This document shows positions 35,401 to 47,400 of a stretch of DNA of 64,000 bases, one piece after another. The stretch covers positions 24,990,716-25,054,715 of the forward strand of contig OZ022258.1 of assembly GCA_963978905.1 (NCBI GenBank), written 5' to 3'. A model generated the notes under the pieces. The model was not told where the DNA came from. It worked only from the letters and a program-made list of their open reading frames with translations, and did not search any database. This stretch comes from Trichostrongylus colubriformis (Eukaryota > Nematoda > Chromadorea > Rhabditida > Trichostrongylidae). Position 1 is the stretch's first letter; the number at the start of each line of letters is the position of its first letter. Both the position numbers and the translations under genes were made by a program.

Positions 35401-38400
35401 TAGTGATACCGTGGATGCGTGCCATTAGGACAGAAAACTCGCACTGCTACATTCGGCATGCGACACTGTGGTGCAAGCTATGCGTCCCAATAGCTCTTCA
35501 TTAATAATGGTGCTCTATGCCTTATTCTAATGGAAATCTTTTCAAGACTCAAAGACACCGGGAGGAGGGCAAATATGGTTTACGGTGTGGGATTACGTTG
35601 GCTTGTAATTGCCACAATAATGCACACACGGCACCGTGTCAAAAGTGAATTCATTAAGTTTTCATGGTAATTACACTTTTTTCCTACGCTTTCGATTATT
35701 CTTCATTTAATTGCTTTTTTTGTTCGTTGCTGTGTGTTCTTTCACTTACTTCACATCATCGCAAATGAATGAAATACACTCTACGAAACAACAAATGACA
35801 ACTCTACAGCGGAAAACTCGGAAAGTCAGTGATTTGATGCGAATATGATGCGAATACACACCACAGCGTCGCGCTTTTTAACCCGAGCTTTGAATGTTCG
35901 TATCAGAATGATAATTTCTTTGCATCTTCCTCTTTTTTCGAACCCCTTTCCGTTCCTTTAAGTGGTACGCCACCTCTATCTCGCACAATTTCGTCGCACG
36001 TCAAATGCGGCAACACGAATTATGTCTCAGTGGCACACACCCGTGAGGCTATATGCAATATTTCGTGTATGGATACCAGGTTTAGTTTTGTGGGCATGGA
36101 GGCAAGCTATATATGACTGCTTGATGATCGAGGAGAGGGTGCATGGCATAGAAAGCATTGACAAGCGTGCTCTATGCTCTTAAAGAAATCGTCCACGGAA
36201 AATGAATTTTTGTGTTACCCATATGTTTATGTTGTATTTGCCTAATGTTGGCCTCATGCAAAATTTCACGCAAAAAAATGTGAATCTGGATGAGATACAG
36301 CACCACAAAATGCGGTCCCAGTGGGAGGGGCCTCCGTGTAAAAACCTCGTCCCGTCTTCCGCCGCCGTTGGGAACGAAGAGTAGGAGTGTTTACGTAACC
36401 TTCTGTTCCTGCAATGCGTCTCCGACCACGGCGGACGCGGTACGAGGCTTTCACTCGGAGGCCCCACCCACCCTGACGTACTTTGTGGTGCTGTACCTTA
36501 GACGGTTTCACATTTTTCGCGTGAAATTTTGCATGAGGCCAACATTAGGCAAATACAACATAAATACATGGGTAACACAAGAACTCATTTTTCGTGGACG
36601 ATTCCTTTAAGCTCTTTATCATGGCTCCGAAACGAAAGATTCGGCTCGAATGGCCGAGTAGTGGTAGAAAGATGAAGCAACAGAGGCTACTCGGTCTGCG
36701 TCTCAGACATCACACAATCAGAGGTACACGATAAGCGATATTCAAAGAGTGGTCGCGTGAAACGTTAACAGTCACCAAGTTCGAGAAGAGGCAACGTGAA
36801 CCGAAAAAGGTTGGGGAATTGCGTTGGCAAGGTACTAACTGCTGTTAAGTATGTGAGAGCAGCATCTGGTGGCATTCCTCCGTGTACACGATCGGTCATT
36901 GAGCCCATCCATAATCGCCTCCCCTCTAGAGATGCAGAAAAGAGATAAGTCGTCTTTGTTGAAAGCCAGCGGGAACGTGGTTAACATTCCATGAATTTTT
37001 GTTCGTATCATTCCCTTTCCCACTGCTCCCCACTGCGATGCTACTTAGCACGCTACAACTGTATCCTTACCATTTGACCTGCGTTCCATCTTCCAGGTAT
37101 TCACTCCGTAGGCCTGGTATCGATATGTGATTTATACCGAAATCTGGCTTGACATCAAATGAAGGAACTGCATGCGACAGCAAGAAGCAAAGAAAATTGC
37201 GTGAATAAGGAGCCCATCAAAACTCTCTGATTAGATAAAGCTTTCTTCAGATGAGACGCTGTTATTTCCACATCTGCATTTATGAGAGTCCTTTTTACGA
37301 TAGGCACCGTAGTTGCGGCCATAATCGTTAAACACCTTCAGACGCTAATCGATATGAGCTTCCTGCCGTCAAAATCCGTTTCATCGAAGAAAAAAGAGAA
37401 AATTCCGCTTCGGCTCTCTTCATGGGTACGGCAGTATGCATGAGAAGTCGCGTTGGCAAAGTGAGAGAGCAGGAGAGGGATGTAGACGTGTGAGGTGCGT
37501 TCCGTGCGGTAAAAAAGAGCGAAGGCTTGTACTTTTGTTTCTCATGCAGCTGCTATATATCTCTTGCAGTATATGTGTATGTTTGCGAGACTGTCTCCTT
37601 TGTTCTCAAAGGAATCGTGCACAGAAAAATGAGTTTCCTATTACCTATTATTTGTGTCGTATTTGTTTAATGAGGGCCGCACGCAAAGTTTCACGCGAAA
37701 AATGTGAGAATTCGACTAAGATACAGCTCTTCAGTAATGCCCTCAGAGTAAATGCCCGCCCAGTCGTCTACTGCGGTCGGAGACGAAGTGTGTGACTGTT
37801 TACGTAACTTTCTATATCCACCATGCGTCTTCGACCGTGGCGGACGACGGGTGGGCATTAATCCTGAGGCTCTGTCCCCTCAGCCACCACATGTGGGTAA
37901 CAGGAAACTAATTTTTTCCGTGCACAATTCCTTTGAGATTGGCTCCTCGACTGTGTTCGTATTTAGAAAGCTTACTTCTATACTTAAAAGTTCGCGGATA
38001 GGAAGAGTGTGATATAGGGGGACTATTGCCCTCTTTGCCCTCTTTGCCCTACCCCACTCTCGCGAAAAAACAACCCCGTGGCACGAATATGGTTTCAGCA
38101 AGAACTAGCGCACTGTTGTAGCGCTTACTACCACCTCCCAACTCGAGTAGGCAGCCTCAGACTTGGCTAGAAAGGTTCAAGTTTTACGGTTCAGTACCGT
38201 GAAGTCATTGCACATATCGCGCAATGAATTCTCGATTTCCAATGAAATCCATATGCACAGCGCACTTCAGCCTTCGGGAAATTTATAATATTGGGTCGTA
38301 AGGAAAGTTTTGGCCTGCTTTTGCAATTTCAATTTGGGAGATCATATCTCGGCTCAGACTGCATCTTTTCTTATACTGCAAGCACCATTCATTCCCTACA

Positions 38401-41400
38401 GTTTTAGCAACATTATGCATACTTGCGTATATATTATAATTTTGATGAAGAGCTGACGATCTATTTTGCGGAAAAGCAAAGAAATTGGACTTCAAATCAC
38501 TGTTGTTACTGAATACACTGCTATTGAAGGAGCTGTCCAGATGTTTGGGAAAGTGGGGCTTAGTGATGAATATGGTGGACAAGTAAGGGCTTCATCAACT
38601 GCTTCAGTTGCTGGAAGACAATTTGTGGAAAATGCACTCGCGCGTCTGGTATCGCGGCACCCATTTTTTGAGTTTTTCTAAGCCAATGCTACATGAGGTG
38701 GTGAAGCAAGTTTGTGTGTTGAGAACCAATAGTTTTGGACATCCCCTGCAAGTATTGGCGCTCATCGCTTTTTGCCGCTTCAGTTAAAGCGATTTGATCA
38801 AATGAAGAGCATTCAAGCAACTCGTCTCATTTCTGCACCTCTGAAACCAGGAACAAAGTGTTCCATGCAATGCCTCACCCCATCCCCTTGCAGCACTCAC
38901 ATTTGTGGTTTCCTTTGCTGCGACTCGACTGAACAAGAACTAGTGAAATGAAGTCATCCGAAAAGGGCCATGTTCGCAGTGCTTCAAAATTTCCCTAATT
39001 ATTCGAAGACCTTGTGGCATTCCAGAAACATATATCCAGAAAAAGCAACTTTTTGTCTATCTAAGGAGTACAACATGTGATTCAATTCATGTTGACGCGT
39101 TTTGAAGTTTGAATTTATCTTGTGAGCGCGCAAAAGCGGCCAGAACTTTCCTTACAACCTAATACTTAGCAAAACTATCGTTTATCGCACGACTATCGTT
39201 TACGAGCTTTGTAGTACCAATGCATCAATAAGCTGATGAGCACTGAGCCGTAGAACCGGACTTCATCGCTGAATTACGATGCCAGGATCCGCCTCTCACT
39301 CACAAATTCATTGTTGGTTATTACCACCGTTCCTACCTAAATATCTTTGATTTTTCTTACCGTGTGATGAATCCCATGTCTGGAAAATCCTTGAAACGCT
39401 TCTGATTGTCCTTTGAATTCATCGCCACGAATGAGGAGATAATGAGAACTATGAAGAATAAATAAATGAGTGATATTTTTCGTGAGAGAGGTTTCGGGTT
39501 TAGAAGAAATGGTCCAAGACCAGCTCGCGTTGAAAAGCGCTTAGGAGTCTTCTGTTCCTGTATTGCTACGACTCACTCTGCGGGATCTTTATTTTTTGTG
39601 AATTTGTGTGCGGCTCGTAGTGAACACATGGGCAACCGTATGGGATAAGCAGAAGATCAAATTTCCGTTAACGCTTCAATTAAAATCCTCTCTCACTTTG
39701 CGAGAAGAGTCTGCTCATAATCCCTCAGGGAGAGTGATGATTTCCAATTGTCACCTACATCGAGTTTTGATCTTTGAGTTGAATTTACGGCACAAACTGC
39801 TTATATCTTTAATACGTTGTGGTTAGCCTCCGAGATTGTTACAATGTTTATTGTACAGATTATTCGGCTGACGTTTCGGCCAAATGGCCTTCTTCAGAGC
39901 CTGGAAAGCCGAAACATATAAGCGATGCAAAACGTCGATTACCCTATTTCAAATTGCAAAGGAAAACTAAGGGTGAATCAGCCATAAAAGATACAATGAA
40001 ACTCGCTAACCTTATAGAAATCTGGAGCTGTATTTGGCACCTAGAGTTAGGATTTTGCGGCGGTGCTTATATATGTGTTTTAAGCCCCCAAGGTTAGGTC
40101 AGATTACTTATGGGAGCTCCCCAGGGATATATTAATATCTGAAAAATAATATTAATATTAATCTGACCTAACCTTGGGGGCTTAAAACACATATATAAGC
40201 ACCGCCGCAAAATCCTAACTCTAGGTGCCAAATACAGCTCCAGATTTCTATAAGGTTAGCGAGTTTCATTGTATCTTTTATGGCTGATTCACCCTTAGTT
40301 TTCCTTTGCAATTTGAAATAGGGTAATCGACGTTTTGCATCGCTTATATGTTTCGGCTTTCCAGGCTCTGAAGAAGGCCATTTGGCCGAAACGTCAGCCG
40401 AATAATCTGTACAATAAACATTGTAACAATCTCGGAGGCTAACCACAACGTATTAGTGATACTGTAAAATGCCGAGATTAATGGAGAGTCGGACATGGTG
40501 CTTATATCTTTACACAACTAGGCAAATATTATAGTAGGAATCCTGCCATTGCAAATATTCGCGGCTGATTCAACATGAATGAAAAAAGTATCTGACAGCA
40601 TGCACACAGAAAGTCGCTGTGCACTTAAACATGAGAGAACAGCAACAGAGGTAGCTAAACACCTTGCCGATCACGCTTTTAAGACCGTTTGACATTTGAA
40701 AACCATGGCAAAGGAGTGCTTAGAAGCATGAGTTAAGAAAAACACTAATGTAAGCAGTTCCTCAGCGATGTCGACGAAGGGATGGCAGCGTAAACAAGGG
40801 GGAATGCCAATATGGACAATAGGAGCAATCCCTGCAATTGCCATCCAATTTACGATCCTGCTGCTTTACCTGGAGGCCTATCCCATTCTATGTATGACTA
40901 TGTATGTAACTGTCGCATTTCTGTAGTTTTCCCTTTCGCTCTATCGCAAGCCATAGAGAATGAGAAAATTCAAATTCATTCTCCTATGTAGTTCTATGTA
41001 CAGTGACGCAGGATGGATGAAATCGTCTGAGGAAATTTAATTTCTTCTGTTACGCATATAGTTATGTTACATGTTTGCTTACTAAGGACCGCATGCAATG
41101 TGTCACGCGCATACACTAGAATGCACTGTAGATGGAGCTCCCCAGATTGGCGGACGACGGGGTGGGGCGTCCGAGTATCTCTGAACGCTAGATAGCCGAG
41201 AGCAAAGAGATGACAGGGCGCGAAAGTTGGAACTGCGCTCTGCCCATAGATGACTGTTCAAATGTTGTGGCGGGAAATGTGACGGGAATTCAAACGAGTT
41301 GCTTTTTGTACAGCTTTTCGACTTCGCTTTGGGGTAAAGGAAAATTCTCGGTCCTTTTTGCGTTCCTGTACATACTGTATTTGATACTGTGATCTTGAGA

Positions 41401-44400
41401 GGAATTAGAATTATGGAATTCTTGTAAACGATTTCTTCAATGTAACGAAGTATCTGCCTATTGCACATATCCTGCCGGATGTGATTGTATTATACATGCG
41501 TTATAGAAGAGTGTGAGAAAAGGGCAAGAGAAACTTTGATGTCCTTATTCGTACACGAGCGTTTTTTTAAGCGATCAAATTTGATAATTCAATGTTAATA
41601 CCGAATCCTGATCATGCTAACGTTCTCACAGCCCAGTGGTCCTGTACAAACCATGCGTGCTTTTTGTAAAGTAGCTTGATGTTGCCTCGCGTTCTGAGAA
41701 CTGATCTGCTTCTAAGTTGGACGGACTGACGTCTTCTTTTGACGGAGGTGGCGTAGTGGCGGATTGCGCGCACTCCCACTTGCATGAGGCGAGCATCAAA
41801 TCCCGTGTCAGTGCCGCCCAGGGTGACTAAGTGTTCCATGCCCAGGGTGACTAAGTGTTCCATTCCTCCGGTATAGGTGAACTGGTACCAACCTTGTCTG
41901 AGAGGATAGAGGCACTGACTTGTATATCGGCTGCCCGCGCAAGTCATTGTAGGTGTGTATAAGCCGAATCGCATTCATCTGCCGCTAATATAGTGAATGT
42001 ACCTAGAATGCGTCACTCATCTCATGAGGGATCGACGCTGTGAAATTCACTTTTCACTTTCAGTTCTCGTTCCTCTCATCATAGCTAGCATTCAGCGCTG
42101 CACTGAATATGCATGCCCTGCATGTCGTCGGTCCACATACGACAGTTTTTGAACGTTCCCTAAGCTCCAGTTTGAGACGATTTGTTATAGCTGGCTGTAC
42201 CAGATGGTTTGACGATCGTAGTCACATCGTGGTTTTCGATTCTTTGAAAGTGCTCAAAAGCGTGTGACCACTTGTTTATGGTTCGCTTTTGAGCATAATG
42301 TTTACTTTATGGCAATATTATCATCACGCAACTTCTCGCCCAATTTTTAAAGCTCTCAGTATTTGGTGAGGTGCAGGGTCAGTATCGATACCTTCGCGAA
42401 TATTGCAGTTCATGGCAATGTGTCACCATATCTGCCTCGGTGTTGCCAAATGAAATGTTGTTGTACTCCGAAAACAATGGCCATATTTCAATCATTTGAA
42501 GAATGTCAAACTGTGAAGTGCAGTTTCTGCATTGAGAGATAGTTTAAAACTTAATTTGTTGCAGTGTGGTAGCACATTTGCGAGAGTACTGCTTTTCAGA
42601 AACCAGGGTCGCTTTTCATGCTACATAAAGATTGTCCTAGATCTTCGTCTTTTCTCTTTATGCCATCTGAAACGCCAGTAAATCGGTTTACATTGTTGGA
42701 CCCTATAGCTCGAGTTGCAGCTTGAGCTGAAATATGGCTAGCTGAGAGGAGAAAACCGGTATATTTAAAAAAAAGGTCATAGCACGCCTCTACTCTCTCC
42801 ATTGATAAGATATTGGTAACTGTTATATGGGAAGCGAGTCTAGAATACAGAGGATCCGTGTCAAACCTTTGCTAATCGATTTTGGTTTTGTTGAGTACTT
42901 CAGGTGTTTTTGTGAGGTTTCGTTCTTTGCTGTACTTATAAACTTCCCTTTTTGAGTACAAGACATGGTTGCGACTAGTGTCCTCAAACAGTCCACTGAA
43001 GAGGTATAGAAAAAAGGGAGCAAACGGCGTTCCTATGGGAAAGGCGTCATATGGGCATAGCGAATCAGAGGACACTGGGAATAACTGTATGTGTGGCATT
43101 CCACAAGTCATATGTAGTAATACAGAGCATGAGAGGAGTAGTAACACAATATGTAGTAACACAGAGCACGTGTACGAAGCAACAGCAGAGAGCTGTCCAT
43201 CTTACGGAATTCAAAGCAATATCCATGGGATGCTACATGTTTGCATCCTTAGGACAGACAAACGGATTCAGTCCTGTTTTTGATAACTGATTGGACTACT
43301 GGGTTTTCTGTAATGTGAAAATATAGGCGAATCACGAGAGGAATGCAAGGAAAAAGCATCGTATCGATGTTCGTTCTCATTTGGGAACGGCGCTGTGTAA
43401 TGAGAGCTTGAAAGGCTTCAGCTTCGAAGCAATTAGATGTGGATCGCAAAACAACGGAAGCAACCAGGAACCTGCGGTCGCTGCCATGCCTTGATCTTAC
43501 TTTTTAGGCACCCTTCTTAGTTCTGTCAGTGGTAGCTACGAACAAGATGCTGTACCCGCTTCATTTTCCTCACTATTCTGGGATGGCTTATTGAGAGCAT
43601 TTCCAAGTTGAGGGAATTTGTCGGATTTCCTCGTGCTCAGCCTGTGTGACATCCGTGAAGTGTGATGGAAAGTTTTATGCATAGTTTTTCATACGATTGC
43701 GTGACTCCATCCGTCACAAAATCGTTTCATCAGTTCACTCCCACGGGGCACTATATATCTTGGTCACTGCTTGTTTACATGCTTAGGGGAGCGGTGGGCA
43801 GGTGACTTGCTCACAACCTTTTCCACTTGCTCAGACCGCCGTAAGTTTGTTTTCTTGGTCGTTCTTGTATGTACGCATTCCTTAACCTCAAAAGCTGCTT
43901 CCTCCTTCTTACATGCAATTCTATTCCTGGAACGACTTTCTCTAGGTCACCTTTTTCCCGAGAAGTGTTGCAAATCTTCTGAAAGCGTCCTTCACTGCAT
44001 ATGGACCTCAAATATGTACTTATTTAATCGAATATTTCTCAAGTAAATAAAATAAATAAATAACCTCTACTGTGGTTTTGTCACAGTTGGGGTCTCTTGA
44101 CAGCCGGAGATCTGCTATTGCCCATTTGCAGTGATATGAGTGAATATTTAGCTAGTAGTGGCATGCAGACTCAGGTGATGCCCAAATCAGTGATATCTAT
44201 TCGTCCAAGCGCGCAACTTACTTAGTGATTAATCGAATTTCAGGTGAGTACGGGAGCGCTTCATAAGGAGAGCAATGAGTTGTAGTAGTGATTAAACATA
44301 TTCCACCACTGCGAACCTTCTTTATGGCCGTTCCACGGCGCACGCCTAAATCTTATAAATTATTTATATTTTGCCTCACTACAGAGGTGTTAGGTCTTTG

Positions 44401-47400
44401 ACGACTTTGATCTCAGCTAGTGTAGGGCTTTGTTCTATGGAGCTGCGGGTGACCGAAAATCGCGTCATCTAACATCGCTTTGCACCCTTAAATTTTTTGT
44501 GAAAAGAGGATATGCATTTAGTACACATCCAAATTATTGCCTTTGAATGGTTGCCGCTTCTGGCTGCCAGGTGGAAACTTGGACCGCCGTCAGACTTCGC
44601 GATTTTGCGGTTTTGCGGCGTCGCACTTGCGATACTACGACCTTGAAATGTGCAATATATATTTATTTATTTTGTTTATTTATTTATTTGTTTAGTTATG
44701 CGTGCCGAGACGCGCCGTCGGTTGTCACATAGCTACAGGTAGAACTGAAGTAGGCAACAGGCTAAAAGACGGAAACTATTAATGTACTGAACAGTAAACG
44801 TACTTGATTACATAAAACTATCTAAATTTTTGATCATAAATATATATACTATAGGCACATAGAAACTGCACTTAAGATTGAAAAACAGTCCTACTCTCAA
44901 AATCTGGTGGACGAGTAAGCACCATTGTACCTTTGCCTGCGGAATCGCGGCACCGCATACTGTAAACGCACAGAAACGCAAAATAGCAAAATCGCGAAAA
45001 CGCAGAATCGCAATAACGCAAAATCGTAAAATCTGAGGGCGGCTTCAGCCGGGACAAACGGCTCTCGTTTTTGAAAGTTTACATTGACATTGCTAACAAT
45101 TTCTTGAAAAACCTTCAGTTCTTTTATTTAGTTTCTTACAATTTTTGTATATTTTTTGCATTCTACTTTTCCGGACTCCCATTCACCTCTGTTCCCTTAG
45201 TGTCGTTTTGAATTGGACTGATGCACTGATGACATCAACCGCATTCTGCCCCGAGAATCGAAGTCCTGTCGTGAAGTTTTCTTTATCGGCTGTTCCTTTG
45301 GTAATATAATGGGCATTGGGTTGTACCATCCTCTTTGTATGGGGAAGATCCCATTCCTCCCCCCTCCCGTGACGGTATAAATGTAAGATGATACTCTTAA
45401 TAAAAATCTCTGGTGTTCAGCCTCTCCTTGACCTGGCTAGCATAATATACTACATTTTCTTTTGCAGTACAAGGACGATATCTGCGATTCGCTGCAGGAT
45501 CATATCCTACTCTACAGGCATGATTTACGATCGATAAATATTCTGCAGCTGATCACAACGAGTTCCGAAATCACCGAGGGCACGCTGGTTGAGATAGTCA
45601 TTAGCTGTTGGTTTTTTTGCATTTTTACATCGTTATTATATGCATCGATTGGAATGAGTTTTAATTATTTTTCAAATTTTTAACTGTCTTCGAGAGTCTT
45701 GGAAGAGAATCAAAGTTGCACCTACGCACTCAAAACACCGTTTTTATCCACTAACGGAAATATCCGCTAACCGAAATTCCACGCTCTCAATGGGGTGCTC
45801 GATTGTTGGATGAGCAAGTTAACTAAAGCGGCAGGTTCATTCGAAGAGTCAAAGCTCGCTCTTTTGCCGCGAATAGCGCCATACGCCGTCTCCTTGGATT
45901 CCTGGCTTCTTCTTCAGTCGAAATGATCTCAGAAAAACTCGGATTATACCACTTGTTGGCTTTTAAAATTCCTTGTCAGCTACACTATATCGTGGAGAGG
46001 CACTTGACCGATATCAGCGTCGAACTCTTTATGGGTGTGAGTGCCGGTAGGCCTTGCTAGAGGTACCGCTACGAACTCACAGAAAGGTGTTGGTATAAGT
46101 AGTGCGGAAAGCACAGCAGTTCCTTTCCTGTTCAAGCGGTTTGCTCTAGATTCACCATCCTTACCAAAATTTGCACTCGGATTTATTCGCAGCGAGTAGC
46201 TGTCATCGTCGAAACAAGATTTACTAACAGTTTTCTTTACGTTTTCTACTTTCATTTGAATGCTAGCCAACGAATTTTCCAGAATTCTGAGTGATAACGC
46301 ATTACCCTTGACCAATATACTGGGGTGCCAAAAAGTGATTTTCGCGGCCCACTTTCCCTAACTATACGAAACGGAGGGTAATGAAGGAGTGAAAGTATTA
46401 CGGCAAAATATTCCTGGGATGTTTCTCTCAAAGCAGGATCAAGTTGTGGCTCACTTCTTTCACCGTCACAAATACGGAGCCTTCACTCAGCGCAGTCAGG
46501 CTATAGAGTGGGGTCCGCCTGAAACAACAGATCCAGCTTCCGTGGTAGGTCTCTTACGGGAACCTTCCAGAGGACTGACCCTGCGGTTCAAAGAAGTCAC
46601 AGAACTCTTGCTGCTTGAACAACGCTGCTATGATCCGAAGTGTCATTTTTAATGCCTCAAATCCACCTCCGTAGGGGCTTCAGTGGTGAAGGCACATTCT
46701 GGTTTTTGGACACGAAGAGCGTTATGAACCAGGAGAAAGCAGAATGCTCAAGAATACCACTCAGTAAGGATCCCATCAGGTACCCGGAGTAAACGGACCT
46801 CAGCAAGGTTGTCATCGAGGGTGGCGAAACCCAGGATTTTGCCTAGTTGGGGTGACACATCATGTTCACGCAGAAGAAGCCCTCGATCCTGCACGGCAGA
46901 AGGCTTTCAGTGATAGTATGCGGTGGGCTCGAAGTTTGTTATGGAAATACCTTGTCAGACTTCGCTGAAGTTCGACTAATGTGGGGTTGAAAGTGGAGAA
47001 AAAGAATTACTTTTTTGTCACCCCCTGTAGATAGCAAAGACTTATCGTCCTACGATTTTGTAGTTGATAAGGCAAGAAAGTGGAAAACTACAATTGGGAA
47101 CCAATTTCTTGATGATGATATCGGTGCTGTTGGAGCTCTAAGTAAACTTTGGTTCGCTATCGAACGCTATATCGAAGTAGCAATATTGAATGCTCTAATG
47201 AAAAGGGGTCTCTCACCCCACATTTTTCCCCAATTCTTCTCAAACACACCTATAAACAAAGAAAAAAGGTGTGCTACCGTAGTTGGCGTTCAGTAAATGG
47301 AAAACAATGATGAATCGCGTATAATCTCGGAAGCACCACGTGCCTACGTCACTAATAGGGAGATGAGCATTGCCACCCATTGCATACCAGTCGCGAACTT

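Larger units (their letters stand above)
39812..40498. mobile_element. Penelope-like retroelement remnant, inverted pseudo-LTR pair
   Basis: Two 297-bp arms (39810-40106 and 40159-40455) are reverse complements with no mismatch that I could find, separated by a 52-bp AT-rich spacer. A 43-bp one-sided tail (40456-40498) follows. The whole is bounded by the 14-bp direct repeat TGCTTATATCTTTA (39798-39811, 40499-40512). Each arm has a hammerhead-like motif. Inverted pseudo-LTRs, a short tail on one side, variable target duplications and hammerhead motifs are features described for Penelope-like elements. No reverse transcriptase or GIY-YIG frame is present. Near-identical arms suggest a recent insertion or a maintained duplex; an assembly artefact is unlikely given the duplication and the empty-site match. 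Confidence 0.75.
33456..45467 (+). other. dkf-2 intron b-c, 12 kb
   Basis: No gene was found inside. It holds two diverged direct repeats (about 33775-33965 and 34965-35160), TAAAG-ATCGTCC elements (36181, 37604, fragment 41035), the Penelope-like foldback (39812), a SINE (41742), AT and ATTT microsatellites (44660-44700) and a CGCAAAATCG-rich minisatellite (44590-45035). An open frame at 42872-43162 (minus) weakly recalls a reverse transcriptase but is not supported. Confidence 0.6.

Noticed and set aside
39819..40097. 92-codon open frame found identically in both arms of the palindrome
   Set aside because: The identity is explained by the inverted repeat. The frame covers the hammerhead motif and shows no protein family.
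42872..43162. Reverse-transcriptase-like minus-strand frame with a [11 protein letters not shown] stretch
   Set aside because: The resemblance to the PMG-PFAPFFA motif of retroelements is limited to a few residues, and no catalytic YxDD or other motif was found.
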